NCBI GenBank assembly: GCA_030549495.1
Contig: JAUIRK010001031.1
Coordinates: 806,001-870,000, forward strand
Origin: Nectonema munidae
Taxonomy: Eukaryota > Nematomorpha > Nectonematoida > Nectonematidae
Direction: 5' to 3'
DNA: 64,000 nt
Shown here: one piece after another, positions 34,939 to 46,498 of the stretch
Position numbering within the stretch: position 1 is the stretch's first letter
Layout: each line of letters begins with the position of its first letter
The notes under the pieces: generated by a model
The model's database searches: none
Seen by the model: only the letters and a program-made list of their open reading frames with translations
What the model was told of the DNA's origin: nothing
Made by a program: the position numbers and the translations under genes

Positions 34939-37133
34939 TGAGGCAAGCATCATCTTATACTTTTTATACTATTTCGACCATGAAAAGTTCAAATCTTTTT
35001 ACCGTTTTTCTCTATCTCATCTAGTTTTTGTGCTATTATCAATTAAATTGTATAAAGGAATCACTTTGAAAGATAAGAGAAAATTTATTATTTTTTGACA
35101 AAAACTAAAAAATGATTCAAAATATTTCCTCTTTGACGACTTCTTGAAACTTTTATCAGGGTTATCGCGATATAACATCCAACAGTAATCCCCCATCATA
35201 CTTGGATTCCACCTTCCTTTGTAACTTGACACCATTTTGCTTATATCTTGGTGAAATCTTTCACCATGCTCGTCACTGACAGCACCCAAGTTTGGAGGAA
35301 AAAAGTCAAGATGGGAGTGAAGAAAATGTATTTTTAGCGACATTCGACATGTCCTCATAGGAGGCAAGTAACTCATCAATGAGATTTTTGTAATTTGGAG
35401 AACGCGTGTTTCCCAAAAAACCACTGCAGACTGATTTAAATGCCTTCCAAGCTCTTAATTCTTTGTATTCCAGGAGCCCTTCAAAACATCCATCCTTAAT
35501 AACTTCTTGAATCTGTGGCCCTACGAATATTCCTTCTTTCAGCTTTGCTGAGCTTAATTTTGGAAAAAGTTTGGCCAAGTGATCAAAAGCTGGGCTAGGC
35601 TTGTGAAGTGCTTTAACGAAGTTTTTCATCAGCCCCAACTTAATATGTAGGGGAGGTAAAAGAACTTTGTTCATATTAACAAGTGGAACTTCTTTTATAC
35701 TGTAGTTTCCTGGTTGAAATGAAGTTCTTTCGCCCAGTCCTTCTTCCTGTAGTGTTCAGAAACCGCCCTGCAGTCCCAATGACAGAGAAAGCAACAATAT
35801 TTGGTGAAGCCTGCCTGCATTCCCATTAAAAAGCCTATAACTTTAAAATCACCGCATAAGCTCCACTGATGTTGAGAATATTTAACTGCTTCAAGTAAAA
35901 GGTCCATGTTGTCATAAGATTCTTTGAAGTGAGTTGAGTAAGCAAGTGGGACACTAGGATATTTATTACCGTTATGAAGTAATACAGCCTTCAGGCTTCT
36001 TTTGGAGGAGTCGATAAAAAGCCTCCATTCAGACGACTCATGCTGGAAACCCAAACAATCAAACAAGCCTGGAACATTTTTACAATAACATAAACGGTTT
36101 TCGCTTTCAAAAAAAGATGCAATTTCAAAATTTCTGCTTCTATATTTCGTGATGAGAACTTCTTTCTCTGTTTGAGCCTTGAAACCAATAACTCCGAGAG
36201 ATCTTTTGTGAGGTAAAGATCTCGAATCAAATCATTTACTTCCACCTGCGTAAAAGGCTTAGGTTGAGAATCAGATTCCCATAAACAAGGGGATTTACTT
36301 GATCTTCGAGAAGTTGAATCTTCCGATGTAATTTCCTCCTCCAATAAAAAATCATTTTTCTTTTCTGGTGGACAAGGTACAGGATAATCCTTAGAATGAT
36401 TGACAGGCCTAATGGCTGATGGAATATCTGGATAATCAATTTTCCTCCTGGAGGCATGTTTGAAACCCTTTATTTTGGTCAAACAAAAATAGCAGTCGTC
36501 AGCATGATTCGTCGGAACCCTCCATATCATTGGTACAGCGAAATTGAATGAAGATTTTCTACCATTGTACCAAGCAGTGAGGGCGTTATAACAAAACTTG
36601 CATGAAATATGTGGAGCCCACGATTTATCTTGATCACCAATTTTGCAATCAAAATAACTATGGTATGCTGCTTTTAGTAATGCGGTAATAGAACGGCGTT
36701 GTAAAACTTTTGTGAACTCGCCACAAATGTAACAAAAGGAGTTTACATCATTGATACACTTTCTGTGATTTGAATTAGATGAAATCATTGAAATAAATAG
36801 ACTTTAATTTTGAAAGACTTTTCAACTATAAAAAACAATTAAAAAATCAATAATCAACACAAAAAATTATAAACAAATTCAAAATAATATAACATAATTA
36901 AAATATTAAAATAGTTTTTTCAACATACTCAGGAGTTTTGTAAGTTTATTTTGATTGGATTTAAAATAAATATAATATACTGTAGCAAATAAAGGCTAAA
37001 AATTGTATATAAAACTTTAATGTACGTTAGGACCTCTATCTCTGAATTCTGATGAGTACCGTCAAAATAAGTATCATAAATGAAATCAGTGTATCAAATT
37101 TGATTATTTTCACTATTTTTCATGCTTGCCTCA
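34939..37133 (-). mobile_element. unclassified DNA transposon-like element with 12-bp TIRs
   Basis: Bounded by TGAGGCAAGCAT at 34939-34950 and its exact inverse ATGCTTGCCTCA at 37122-37133. It lies inside a hAT relic that resumes on the other side. It carries one long minus-strand coding region (35017-36788). Flanking T and A runs hide any target duplication. The boundaries are inferred from the terminal repeats and from the interrupted host element. Confidence 0.72.
35017..36788 (-). pseudogene. unnamed repetitive transposase-like protein, arthropod-widespread family
   Basis: From ATG at 36788 the protein opens with a cysteine-rich domain (FCYICGEFT, then CKFCYNALTAW at about residues 60-70, IWRVPTNHADDCYFCLTKIKG and YPDIPSAIRPVNHS). 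A DLYLTKDLSELLVSRLKQ helix follows. After a frame change near 36150 it continues SEWRLFIDSSKRSLKAVLLH and GDFKVIGFLMGMQAGFTKYC (35950-35800), with CFLCHWDCRA. Another break precedes LLPPLHIKLGLMKNFVKALH (about 35660), and a third precedes FLHSHLDFFPPNL and EHGERFHQDISKM, with RGRW-like and DYCW motifs near 35180. From memory, this layout matches an unnamed protein present in many copies in arthropod and some cnidarian genomes. The paired acidic residues suggest an RNase H-like nuclease, but that is inference. Confidence 0.75.
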
Positions 37134-37440
37134 AATTTTTTGTTTTTTAGTGTTATTTAATTGCATCATTAAAAGAACGCTTTGGACAATCAACATATTA
37201 AATTTATTCTACATTGGAAGACTACTTTCGCCTAAAAATAATGAAAATCCAAATCTAAATGTATTAAAAATTATTCAAGATATCTATTCTGATAATGTTG
37301 ACATAAGTAGTTTAAGAGTAGAATTACAAATTTTATTTCCAAAGATTAAATGTTTTAATGATATAATAAAATATTTTCAAGTTTTTCATAATGATAAAAA
37401 ATTAATGCCAAACGTGATTTAGAATATAAACATTGAAACG

Positions 37441-38153
37441 ATCTACTATCATACAAAAACGTTTTATATCATTATCTATGCTCGTCACAACGATTTTACT
37501 GGTCAAATAGACTTAAAAATAGAAGGCAAGAATTTGTATCAAAACACAAACAACACCATTTACAATTTATAAAATTTATTTCAGATGTTTTTGCCTAAAA
37601 GGAGTTAAATAATTTTTTTACACGAAAATCTTGATTTTTACCTTACATTTTTAAGTATATTCATCTTAATAATAATTTTATGAAATAATATCTTGCATTT
37701 TTTAATAAAACTCTTAAAATTTTTGTTTGTTTTGTATAACTTTTTAGCTTGCTTCCCGAAAAATAAACAAATACGGCGGCGCACTTTTTAGATTTCTCAG
37801 AAACTTAAAAGTCAACAAATATTTATTAAAAAATTAAAGCATGTTAGAATTTTACCTTTAAAAATTAATAATAAGAAAATTTTTGCGATCTTCCTTACGT
37901 AGTTTTATTTTTTAAGTATAGACTTTTTCCTTTAGTATATCTCGATCCTACAGTTGTATGATCTCGACGAATGATGTACCGTATCCTTTTGACGGTCAGG
38001 CTAAAACGTGCAATTATTTGTGATTTTTTACGTATAAAAATGGTTATTATGGATAATTTTATTTTTTACCTTTTAAATTTTTTTTATCTTTTTGATCTTC
38101 CAAATTAGGGAACTTTTTTTCTAAAATTTTTTTTAAATTTGTTTAAATTTATT
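37441..38153. other. upstream region of prefoldin 6
   Basis: No element or exon was recognised. It must hold the prefoldin 6 promoter and 5' UTR if the ATG at 38154 is in the first exon. GC-richer words near 37940-38010 (CTCGATCCTACAG, CTCGACGAATGATG) may be promoter sequence, which cannot be tested by eye. Confidence 0.3.
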
Positions 38154-41100
38154 ATGAATCGACTCCAAGTTGAAATAAAAGAAGAGGTTCAAAAATATAA
38201 TTCATATCTTAAAGGTATTTCATCTTTGTAAAATGCGTTAAAATAAACTAAAATATCGCTATATAAATTATTGAAGAAGAGAGGTTATTAGTTTACTAAA
38301 ATTTCAATGTTATTTTATTGCTTCAAATCCTGCCATTTTTTAGCTTACTAGTTTTTTCTTTTTAATAATCGTAATATAACTTTTTCTCTTACTTTTTGCT
38401 AAAAATTTTATAGTGTTGTTATAAAAAATATCGAATGAACAACAAAATTTGAAGTTTTCATTGCTCGCTCAAATACCTACTATTGTTTTTTGTTAGTTGA
38501 AAAGAAATATATGTAAAATACTACTTGGAATTTTTTTTTATTCTACCTCTAAAATTTTTTATTTTGAATTACTAACTGGACATCTAAGTGACTTATTTTC
38601 CCCAATTTTAAGTTGAATCTCTTTTGCACTAATGCTTACTTGGTTTTCAGATTTTTAAATTTCCTTTTTGAAAGTTAAAGAGAAATTTTTATACCAAAAA
38701 GACATTAATCATATTTGGAGCTAAATTTTTATTGCTTTTTATGTGTAGAAAAATCTAAATAGCTTGGGTTTACGTTATTAAGTCGGTAAACCAGAACATT
38801 TGACAGCCCTATGCTTAAGGTTTATTTCTACTTTAGCTTAATTCGTTTTCTTATTTTTCAATAAATACCCCTAAATAATGAATGGAATATTATTAAAAAA
38901 ACTATCTTATTACCATTAATTAGACAAATTTAATCACTTTTTTTTAAATAATGTCTCCGTACTGAAAATTTATTTGCTCCTCATATATAATTTCTCAATT
39001 GGGTAGCTAATTCGGCAATAATATATTTGATAGAACATTTTTTTACCGTAAATAGGTAAAACTAAATGAACTAAGTTTGTTATAATATGATATTCCAATA
39101 AACAATTTTTCATATGTCTTTCCTATCATAATATTCAATTGTTAGTAACAAATAAAAGTTTTTATTTTTATTAAACTTTTTTTGAATATTTTTGCTATTT
39201 ACTTTTTTGATAGATCTTCAGAGTTATGAGGAAGGTCGAAGAAAACTTGACGAACAGTTAATTGAAAATGAAATGGTGATAAAAGTATATAATTTATACA
39301 TTTTTATTTAAGGAAAACTTTAAATAGATAAAATTTTAGGAATTAAACATACTTAACGCAGATGATGAAGTCCTGAAATTAGTCGGTCCTGTTCTTGTCA
39401 AACAAAATTTAGAAGAAGCAAGGAGTACCGTTCAGAAGCGAATTCAATATATAAAGGGTGAAATGTAAGATTTAACTCGGTTATTCCATTGTGTAATTCA
39501 TCTTTGTATCAATGGAGGCATAACTTTTGCACTGGTTCCCAATCTTTTCTAATTACAGGCTCTCCGGTGATTCCTAGTTTTTCACAAAACCTTCCTAGTA
39601 TTCCTATTTTTTTAATCTCAAATTTAGATCAAATTTCATTATATTTAAGCATAAACGTAAATTGACAAACTTTTATTGAATGATTATTTGATTTTAAACT
39701 CCAAAATTGTTAATTCATTACATACCTAAATTTTGTAGGAATTATTAACTATCAGTACCAAATTTTAAGAAATAAATTTAGAGCAGCAGTATTCTTTTTT
39801 AATGTTTTAAAACTATGCTTGCTTTAAAACCTCTTGGTTATCCTTCCTTTTCAGAAATGGAGTAATTTGCTTTGCTATTAACATTAGTAATCATGTCTAG
39901 TGGAAAACCCAAATTTAACCATGCTTGGCTTAGTAAACTTGACAATAATGGCCACCTGCTTTCCAAATGGTGTAAAGAGGATTCTTCAAACAGCTTTGTT
40001 GGCGTTTGTGTACTCTGTAAAAAGCATCTAATGTTCAACTACTGGAGCTACACAACTCATTGGTCATGCTGATGGTAAGAGACCAGAATAAACTCTAATC
40101 CCAAGCAGAAAATGTTGATGCCAACCAGTCAAGTGGCCAATACCAGCAAACAAGGAGGAGATGTGGAAAAAATGTATCTTCATCCGGTGTCTGTCAGTGA
40201 CCAAGTAAAAAAAGCAGAAGCACTGTGGGCAATCCAGATTGCTGCTGGAGGGTACTCCTACACATCCTGTGAACGTATTCAGGGCAATGTTCCCAGGAAC
40301 CATCTCTGACAAGTTCACCATGAACAAATCAAGAGCATCATACCTGATATCAGATGGACTTGGACCATACTTAAGAAAAAAGGTCACTGCAAAAATAAGA
40401 GCAGCATAATGTCATTTGACAATTCAATTCGACGAAACCGGCAATGCTCAACACAGGAAGCAATGTGCGTGCTTGTTCGATTTTGGAATGAACAAAAATA
40501 TGAAGTAAGTACCATGTTTCTGAAAAGCCTTAAGCTTTGACATGCTAAAGCAGAGACTGTGAGTAGTGCGATTATAGATGCTGTGACAGAAGCTGATATC
40601 CCTAGGTAGCGATGGTCCAAATGTTATTAAAGCAATATGAAAAGCTGTACAAAGTCATCTGAAAACAGCTGTATTGCCAGGACTGATACCTTTTGTGCTT
40701 AACATAACTCTTTCAAGAAAGGACTTCATGTTTACGGAGAAAATGCTGGACAACTAGCAATTGTTATTTTACAGTGGTTTAAGACACACATCTGTCAAAG
40801 GAAAGACTACAGCCTTACTCTAGTAGAGGATCTTGGTCTAAACTAAACGAAGATATCTTCATTCGGCATGTACAGTGTCGGTGGTTGGCCCTTGTTACAG
40901 CATTGGAACGTCTTCTCACCAATGCACAGCTGAAAAAGAACACCCGATACCAAAGGATCTGCCACTTCCTCTTCTGCGAATAGTGCCTTATACAGGTTCA
41001 GTTCCTGTTATGTGTTAGGCTTTTGTTTAATCCTTTTCTTATGAAATTCCAGAAAGAAGAGCCAATGATCCATCATCTTAATCTTAATCAAGTCTAAGAG

Positions 41101-44100
41101 TCATCAACATTGTCGAAAATGATGTAATAATGTATTTTGTAATAATGATCTAGTTGGGAACAGAACAGGATGAAAGCTTCCAGATATTGATATTTATGAC
41201 AACCAGAATTTAGTCGAACTTAAAGCGATGGAAATAGGTGCAGACACTTGGAAGACCTTAGGAGCTCTTGATGAAGATAAACAGAAGGTGAACCTGTATG
41301 ACAAGAAAATTCTACCGGGCAGCGCCTATCTCCAGATAAAACTACCCCTTAATGACACAATCATCAGATGTGTTCAATGTTCATCCTGAGGTTAAGGACC
41401 AAGATAAAGCCCAACAGCTTCTCAGAGAACTCTGCTTAGCATTGCCCTCCATAGAAGATTCCATTGTTTCAAAGATCACTGATGAATGGAAACTATACAG
41501 GTCAGAGCAAGTGGAAGAAAGTGGGATGTACAACAAGGATGTCCAATTGATCAGGATAGACCACTACTAGAATGTCATTTTCAAAGAATGCTAGTGGGGA
41601 AATCAAGCATGCTAATTTGAAGAGAGTTGTGATGACCTGTCTCTGCATTTCACATGGGAATGCTGATATAGAAAGGGACCTCTCTCTGAACAAGAAGTTG
41701 GCCACTCTTGAGAGATGTCGTTTGTCAGATGAACCAGTAAATAGATTGAGACTCACAAGAGATGCTGTCAGCATGTCACAGACATCCCCATAACCAAGAA
41801 CCTTCTGGCTGCAGTGAGACAAGCCTGTCAATTGTATGCAACAAAGCAAGGGGAGGCACTGCTGGAGAGGAAGAAAAAGGAAGCTGCTCCCCAGAAACAG
41901 GATTGAAAAACAGCAGCAAGAAACGAAAGATTGATGAAAAGGAGAAAGATGTTAAAAGGAGTGAATTGGAAAGGAAGACAAAAATGGAGAAGACGAATCA
42001 GATCTTTGAAGAAGCCACTTTAAGATTAGCTGAAGCTATAAAGTCAAAATTTCAAAGAAATGAATATTAGTCAAGAATATTCAATCTTTGACTTAAAATA
42101 TCCCATGAAAATGGAAATATGTTTTATTAATATGCTGTAATTACTGCATTTTTATCATACCATAATTGTTTTGTATACACATTTTGTTCTTTGCTTATAC
42201 AGTCAAACCTGTTTGACAGTCACCCTTGAGACCAGTCAAAAGCGGCTGTTTTAAGCAGGTGGCGGTTTTATCAAGGTTCACCTTCAGTATCTGAAAAATT
42301 TATCATAGAAAATTAACACAATTTCAAAAAAATTTATCAATAAAAACATTTATTAGAATATAACAGGAAAAACGCATAAAAACATTTAATTCATTATGTA
42401 TAAAAAAATTCACTTTCTTTTAAAAAAGTTCGTGATGGTTGTTTGCTTTGTATATTTTTTCATTCTTATGTTAATGGTAATATCTTGCATGTCGAAACAA
42501 TGTTTTAGCATGTCATTGTTTCCTGTTTACAAAGCAAATTGCTTACATATTTCTAAGCAGTCTTGGACGTGAGTTAAAGAAGGTGGCTTGAACGATTCTT
42601 CAACTGGCTCTTTACCATCGTCATCATCATCACCATCTGAGTCCTTTTCGTTATCATGAAGAATATCTGAAGCGGAGCGATCCCAGTCAATAGCATAATT
42701 TGAGGTAGGAAGGTCATTATCAATGTGGTGAAGATTGTTGAATTGTAATCCAAATAATTCTTTGGAAAGACATAAAACTGATGAAGAAACCTCATTGGTT
42801 TCTTCGAAAACATCAACGTCAATCTCCGTGCTTTCCATATCTGATGTGTTTACATTCGTGAAAACCTCTACAGTAAATCCAGCTCGATCAAAACACTTAT
42901 GAATAATGGAAGATGTCACTTCATTCCAAGTTTTATGGTCCCAGTTGATGGCATCCAAAAGAGAAATTTTTCGGAGAATTTCCAGACCAGTGATGAACTC
43001 ATCTTTCGAAATGTTGTCACAAACAAACTGTAGCTGTCTGTCTCTGTATTTTAGCTTCATGGCCTGTATGATGCCTTGATCCATGGGCTGAATAACTGAT
43101 GTGTTTGGTGGCCGAAAAACTAATTTAACGCTAGTAAGTGTCACATTAGGGTGCGCAGGAGAATTGTCCAACAATAACAAGACTTCTCGCTTTTGATTTT
43201 TCATTTGGCAATCAAACCTTTTTACCCAATTATCAAAGATTTCATCTGTCATCCACGACTTTTTGTTTGACTTATATTTAACAGGAAGTGAATGTTTATC
43301 AATGTTTTTAAAACAATGAGGATTTTCCGATTTTCCTATCACAAGTAAAGGAAATTTCTCTCCAGTCATTGAAGCAGATAAAGCAACGGTAATGCGGTCT
43401 TTAGACTGTTTGCCGCCATGTGTGTTATGCCCTTTAACATGTAATGATTTGTTTCGCTGATTGTTTCTGTAGAACAAGCCGGTTTCATCCATGTTAAAAA
43501 TGTTTTTTGGCTCATACCCAGCACAAATTTTTGTTTCCAATTACAAACAACACTTTTGTCTACATCACCACTTTCCCCAGACACAAATCGAAACACAATA
43601 TTATGACGCTTTACAAACTGACTTGTACTCGTCTAGTTGAAGAGTCTTGGAACCACTTTCAACTTAGTTCATTAATTTTTTCATTTCCTGTTTTTCGCAT
43701 TTTACGTTTACGATCGTTTGGAGCATTGTTTTGAAAATCGTGCAAAATTTCGGCTTTTCGCTTCATAATATTTTGAACTTGATCTTTGCTGACGCTGAAT
43801 GCGCCAGCCACTTTACGCGAACTTTCAATTTTTTCGTACATTTCAATCACCTTAACTTTATCTACAAGGGACAGAGTTTTTTTTTATTTCCTTTAGACAT
43901 TTTGATAGAAAACAATTATTATATGTTAGCTCTAAATAAAGCAAAAATATGTGATGAAGAAACTTTCATTCTAAGTAAAACAGTTGCCACGTAAATACGT
44001 ATACATCATTAATTACAATTACCAATGCTGCATTAATGACATAAGGCATATGCGTGTTAGTCGTATACATGAAATCTTATTTTATCTACCACTCTACATA

Positions 44101-46455
44101 ACTTGATACACATCGAAGATTACCGTTCGTTGTTCCCATTGAGGACCAACGTTTTGAAGAGGAGATTCGTCTGCTTTCTTTTTCAATGGAATTTTATATA
44201 TTCAAAGAAGGCGATTTTCATTTCTTGGGTCACTGGTGACCCACTGGTCCTCAAAGGGTTAAAAGTGATCAAGATGTACGCGTGCCAGTCATATGATAAA
44301 TTACATTTCAAGTTTAGTTGTAATTCACGTAACATCATTAGAAAGTTTCTTTTTGTCATCTCAATAGTCAACTGATGCAAGATTTCATTTTCTAGTAATG
44401 TAGATAATAAATAAGGAAGGCTAACAAAATAATATACTACTCTAGTATGGTGCGTGGCGTTCTTGTGCAAGTTTTTATTAAGATTCGGACTGCAATGTAG
44501 TGGCGCCTGGCGCCGTTACAGAGGTGGTGGTCTTTTACAGGGTTTTTTTAATGTAAATTTGATCGGGACTGTAAGAAAGTGGCGCTCTTAAATAAGTGGC
44601 GGTCTTATAGAGGTGGCGTTTAGAGCAGGTTTGACTGTATTTTAAAATATTTCAGATCGGTTCAGTGATGCTGAATTAGAGCTGCAAAAGAATTTGTTAT
44701 GAAAAATTCATAGTTTTTCGATATGCTTGGCTGGAGAGCCTGTAATTATAACCCATTTTAACTTTATTTTTGCGACCCCGTGAGAAAACGAGGCCAAATT
44801 CGTAATCTTGTCATTAAGAGAAAAGTTACTCTATTTATAGAGAAGGTAAAGTAAATTGTGATTTGAATAGACCTTGTTCAAAATATACATTTGCTATATG
44901 AGACAAAGCATGCATATTTGTCTCTTTGCATTTGAAATGGTGCCATTTATAATCAATGCTGATATCTTAGCAACTCCGAAAAATCGCTTATCAACGATTG
45001 GGTTCTTTATTGTATATTTTGTAGAAATTAAGAATTTAATACTATACTTTCGGATTAATTTCATTCTTGAATATAATTGAGATTGATGATGAATATTGTA
45101 ATACACTGGAGCTTCGCTATAACGTACTAACTTCATGTCTTCGCACTATTGAACTTCTATTGTTCAAAATGTCATCGTGTGTGCTTGTCCAGTCTTCCAT
45201 CCTAGATCATTTATTGTATAACAGTGGCGGCGTGTGGGCATTATAGCCTGTTAAATAAACACGTCTTGTTATTGCCATGCTTTTTGAAACAATATGGCTA
45301 CACCGTCCCTCAAACATAAGATATAATGCTTGTATATATAGTCCTTTGATGGTAATAACCTAATCATTTCAATAATAATATGAAGAGCTTTAAAATTTAA
45401 CCTAAGTATTTTAGTAATCATAAATGACTTGACCGAACAAAGCATGGTTATAGGCCTAAATCCTGCTGTCACGTCAAAATCAACTTCAAAAAAAAATAAC
45501 AATTTTGTTTAAAAACAAACTTATCTTTATTTATTCCCATCCAATTCTATTTGAAATTATACAGATCAATAAATTAACTGTCTAAATAACTAAATAAAAA
45601 GATTACATTTTTGAATGAGGATTTTGAGCTACTGTAACCAAGAGGCATGGGAAGAGCGGACCGCCCGGTGTGGCACACTTTACTTGCATATCCATACACC
45701 TGTAATACTCAGTTTTGGAATGTAAATAGAACTTTAAAAAGCTAGCCAAATTAACATCCGCCTCGGCGCACTTGTGCTATATAGCCCACTGAGTGTAACG
45801 TGTACTTATATTTGAAGTTACTTCATTTGTAGTATGATGTGGGAAGTATCCTCTTTATAAAAATTAACGTACAAAAAGGGCAATGATTACGCTCAGGTTG
45901 ACCAGTTTTATAATTTATAATTTTCTTCGATCCTTAATTTTATTCATTAACGAGGTTGAGATTCATACTACTTGTTCCTTATTTTCTGTAGTCTTGTCTT
46001 ATCATGTCCCTAGGTATTATGGTTTGGGGTTTAATCTATAGACACTGCCTCCAGTCCTTATCTGGATATAGTGAAGACTCGACTAAACTGTATGTATTCC
46101 TATATTATTAATTAGCTAGTTTGTGTTTATATAATTGGAAGCTTGATGATCTTTTTTCAAAAGTATAAGATCGTTTTAATGAATTTTTTTCTTCATTATT
46201 CAATTAAAGATGCTGTCTAAAAAGTATATTCAGAACTATTTCGATAAGATGATGTTCCATGTATGATATTTATATAAGTTTTTATTGTGAAATATATATT
46301 TTTGGAATGTGCTTTAAATGTTAAAATCTTTAAGTGAGAGAAAAGAAAAAATGATAAGCGAAACTACTAGCAAGCAGAAAAGTCATGAAGATAAAATTCG
46401 CAATATAGAAAACAAAATTCAGCAAATGCGCATCCAGGCTACAATGCATAGCTAG
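38154..46455 (+). CDS. PFDN6: prefoldin subunit 6, four exons
   Basis: Beta-type subunit of the hexameric prefoldin chaperone, which passes unfolded actin and tubulin to the cytosolic chaperonin. Exons: 38154-38214, 39214-39284, 39340-39464, 46335-46455. All introns are GT-AG with matching phases (1, 0, 2), and the sum is 378 nt (125 residues plus stop), close to the 129 residues of the human protein as I recall it. The N-terminal helix reads MNRLQVEIKEEVQKYNSYLK. Exon 2 continues LQSYEEGRRKLDEQLIENEM. Exon 3 has the beta-hairpin region VLKLVGPVLVKQNLEEARST followed by QKRIQYIKGE. Exon 4 is the C-terminal coiled-coil helix, which ends IQATMHS. Introns are 999, 55 and 6870 bp. The last contains a hAT and a Tigger. 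AATAAA lies at 46479-46484, 24 bp after the stop. None of the exons is long enough to stand out alone. The exon 4 acceptor (46333-46334) was chosen by frame and alignment length. Confidence 0.9.
42200..44637 (-). mobile_element. Tigger (pogo) transposon, nearly whole, TA-flanked
   Basis: CAGTCAAACCTGTTTGACAG at 42200 and GAGCAGGTTTGACTG ending at 44637 are terminal inverted repeats, flanked by TA at 42198-42199 and 44638-44639. The transposase is on the minus strand from ATG at 43900 to the stop at 42527. The CENP-B-type helix-turn-helix reads SSRKVAGAFSVSKDQVQNIM. The DDE domain reads NIFNMDETGLFYRN, LLLLDNSPAHPNVTLTS and PPNTSVIQPMDQGIIQAMKL. The tail has an acidic run of aspartates near 42620. 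One base is missing in the poly-A run at 43875-43885, just after the start, and at least two more frame changes lie between 43660 and 43540, so it is inactive. A 337-codon frame remains open. It sits inside the hAT, within the prefoldin 6 intron. Confidence 0.92.
44135..44258. mobile_element. 124-bp TTAA-type MITE (B), nested in the Tigger
   Basis: CCCATTGAGGACCAACG at the left and CACTGGTCCTCAAAGGG at the right are inverted repeats. TTAA follows at 44259-44262. The left TTAA is not preserved. It contains a GATTCGTCTGCTT motif and sits upstream of the transposase start in the Tigger 5' region. Size and layout match the segments at 18357-18482 and 46960-47088. Terminal CCC(T/A)TTGAGGACC is a common piggyBac-type MITE end. 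Confidence 0.65.
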
Positions 46456-46469
46456 AACTGAGAAGCTGC

Positions 46470-46490
46470 TCACTTTTTAATAAACAAATT
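46470..46490. terminator. overlapping poly(A) signals on both strands
   Basis: On the plus strand AATAAA lies at 46479-46484, 24 bp after the prefoldin 6 stop. On the minus strand ATTAAA lies at 46481-46476, 18 bp after the stop of the SIKE/FGFR1OP2-family gene. The two signals overlap, so one short segment can end both convergent transcripts. A canonical minus-strand AATAAA is next available at 46286-46281, which would make the two transcripts overlap across prefoldin exon 4. Confidence 0.6.
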
Positions 46491-46498
46491 TTCCTTTT

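Larger units (their letters stand above)
34140..37440 (+). mobile_element. hAT transposase relic (ZMYM1/TTF-type), split by another element
   Basis: The 5' part (34140-34930) gives KCRGQTYDGASNMMGKTRGV near 34190-34250, LCPTRLTVKA near 34470, GGKLDRELKSRISSLYN near 34570, TDNLSKTLEKN near 34620 and HDEAYYPKRSKYH near 34840. The 3' part (37134-37440) gives YIGRLLSPKNNENPNLNVLK and SSLRVELQILFPKIK. These are consecutive parts of one transposase of the DUF4371/ZMYM1-like hAT group, on one strand and in the right order. The 2.2 kb between them is the separate minus-strand element at 34939-37133. Many stops and frame changes are present, and the final dimerisation motif was not found. Confidence 0.78.
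39556..44742 (+). mobile_element. hAT/ZBED-type DNA transposon in prefoldin 6 intron 3, interrupted by Tigger
   Basis: The left end CAGGCTCTCCGG (39556) and the right end CTGGAGAGCCTG (44731-44742) are inverted matches. A decayed transposase lies on the plus strand. A BED finger-like start reads GKPKFNHAWLSKLD near 39900. LHPVSVSDQVKKAEALWAIQ is near 40175 and FPGTISDKFTMNKSRASYLI near 40290. IQFDETGNAQHRKQC is near 40420. QDKAQQLLRELCLALPSIED is near 41400. CLCISHGNADIERDLSLNKK, the C-terminal dimerisation motif, is near 41640. Frame changes are frequent, so it is dead. The 3' end is split by the Tigger at 42200-44637. An 8-bp duplication is not clear, although both flanks read TAATTA. Confidence 0.82.

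Noticed and set aside
34931-37141. Target duplication around the unclassified transposon
   Set aside because: Both flanks are T or A runs, so any apparent match is uninformative.
39548-44750. TAATTA on both sides of the hAT ends as an 8-bp target duplication
   Set aside because: The flanks TCTAATTA and TAATTATA do not align as an 8-bp direct repeat; the shared TAATTA is palindromic and may be chance.
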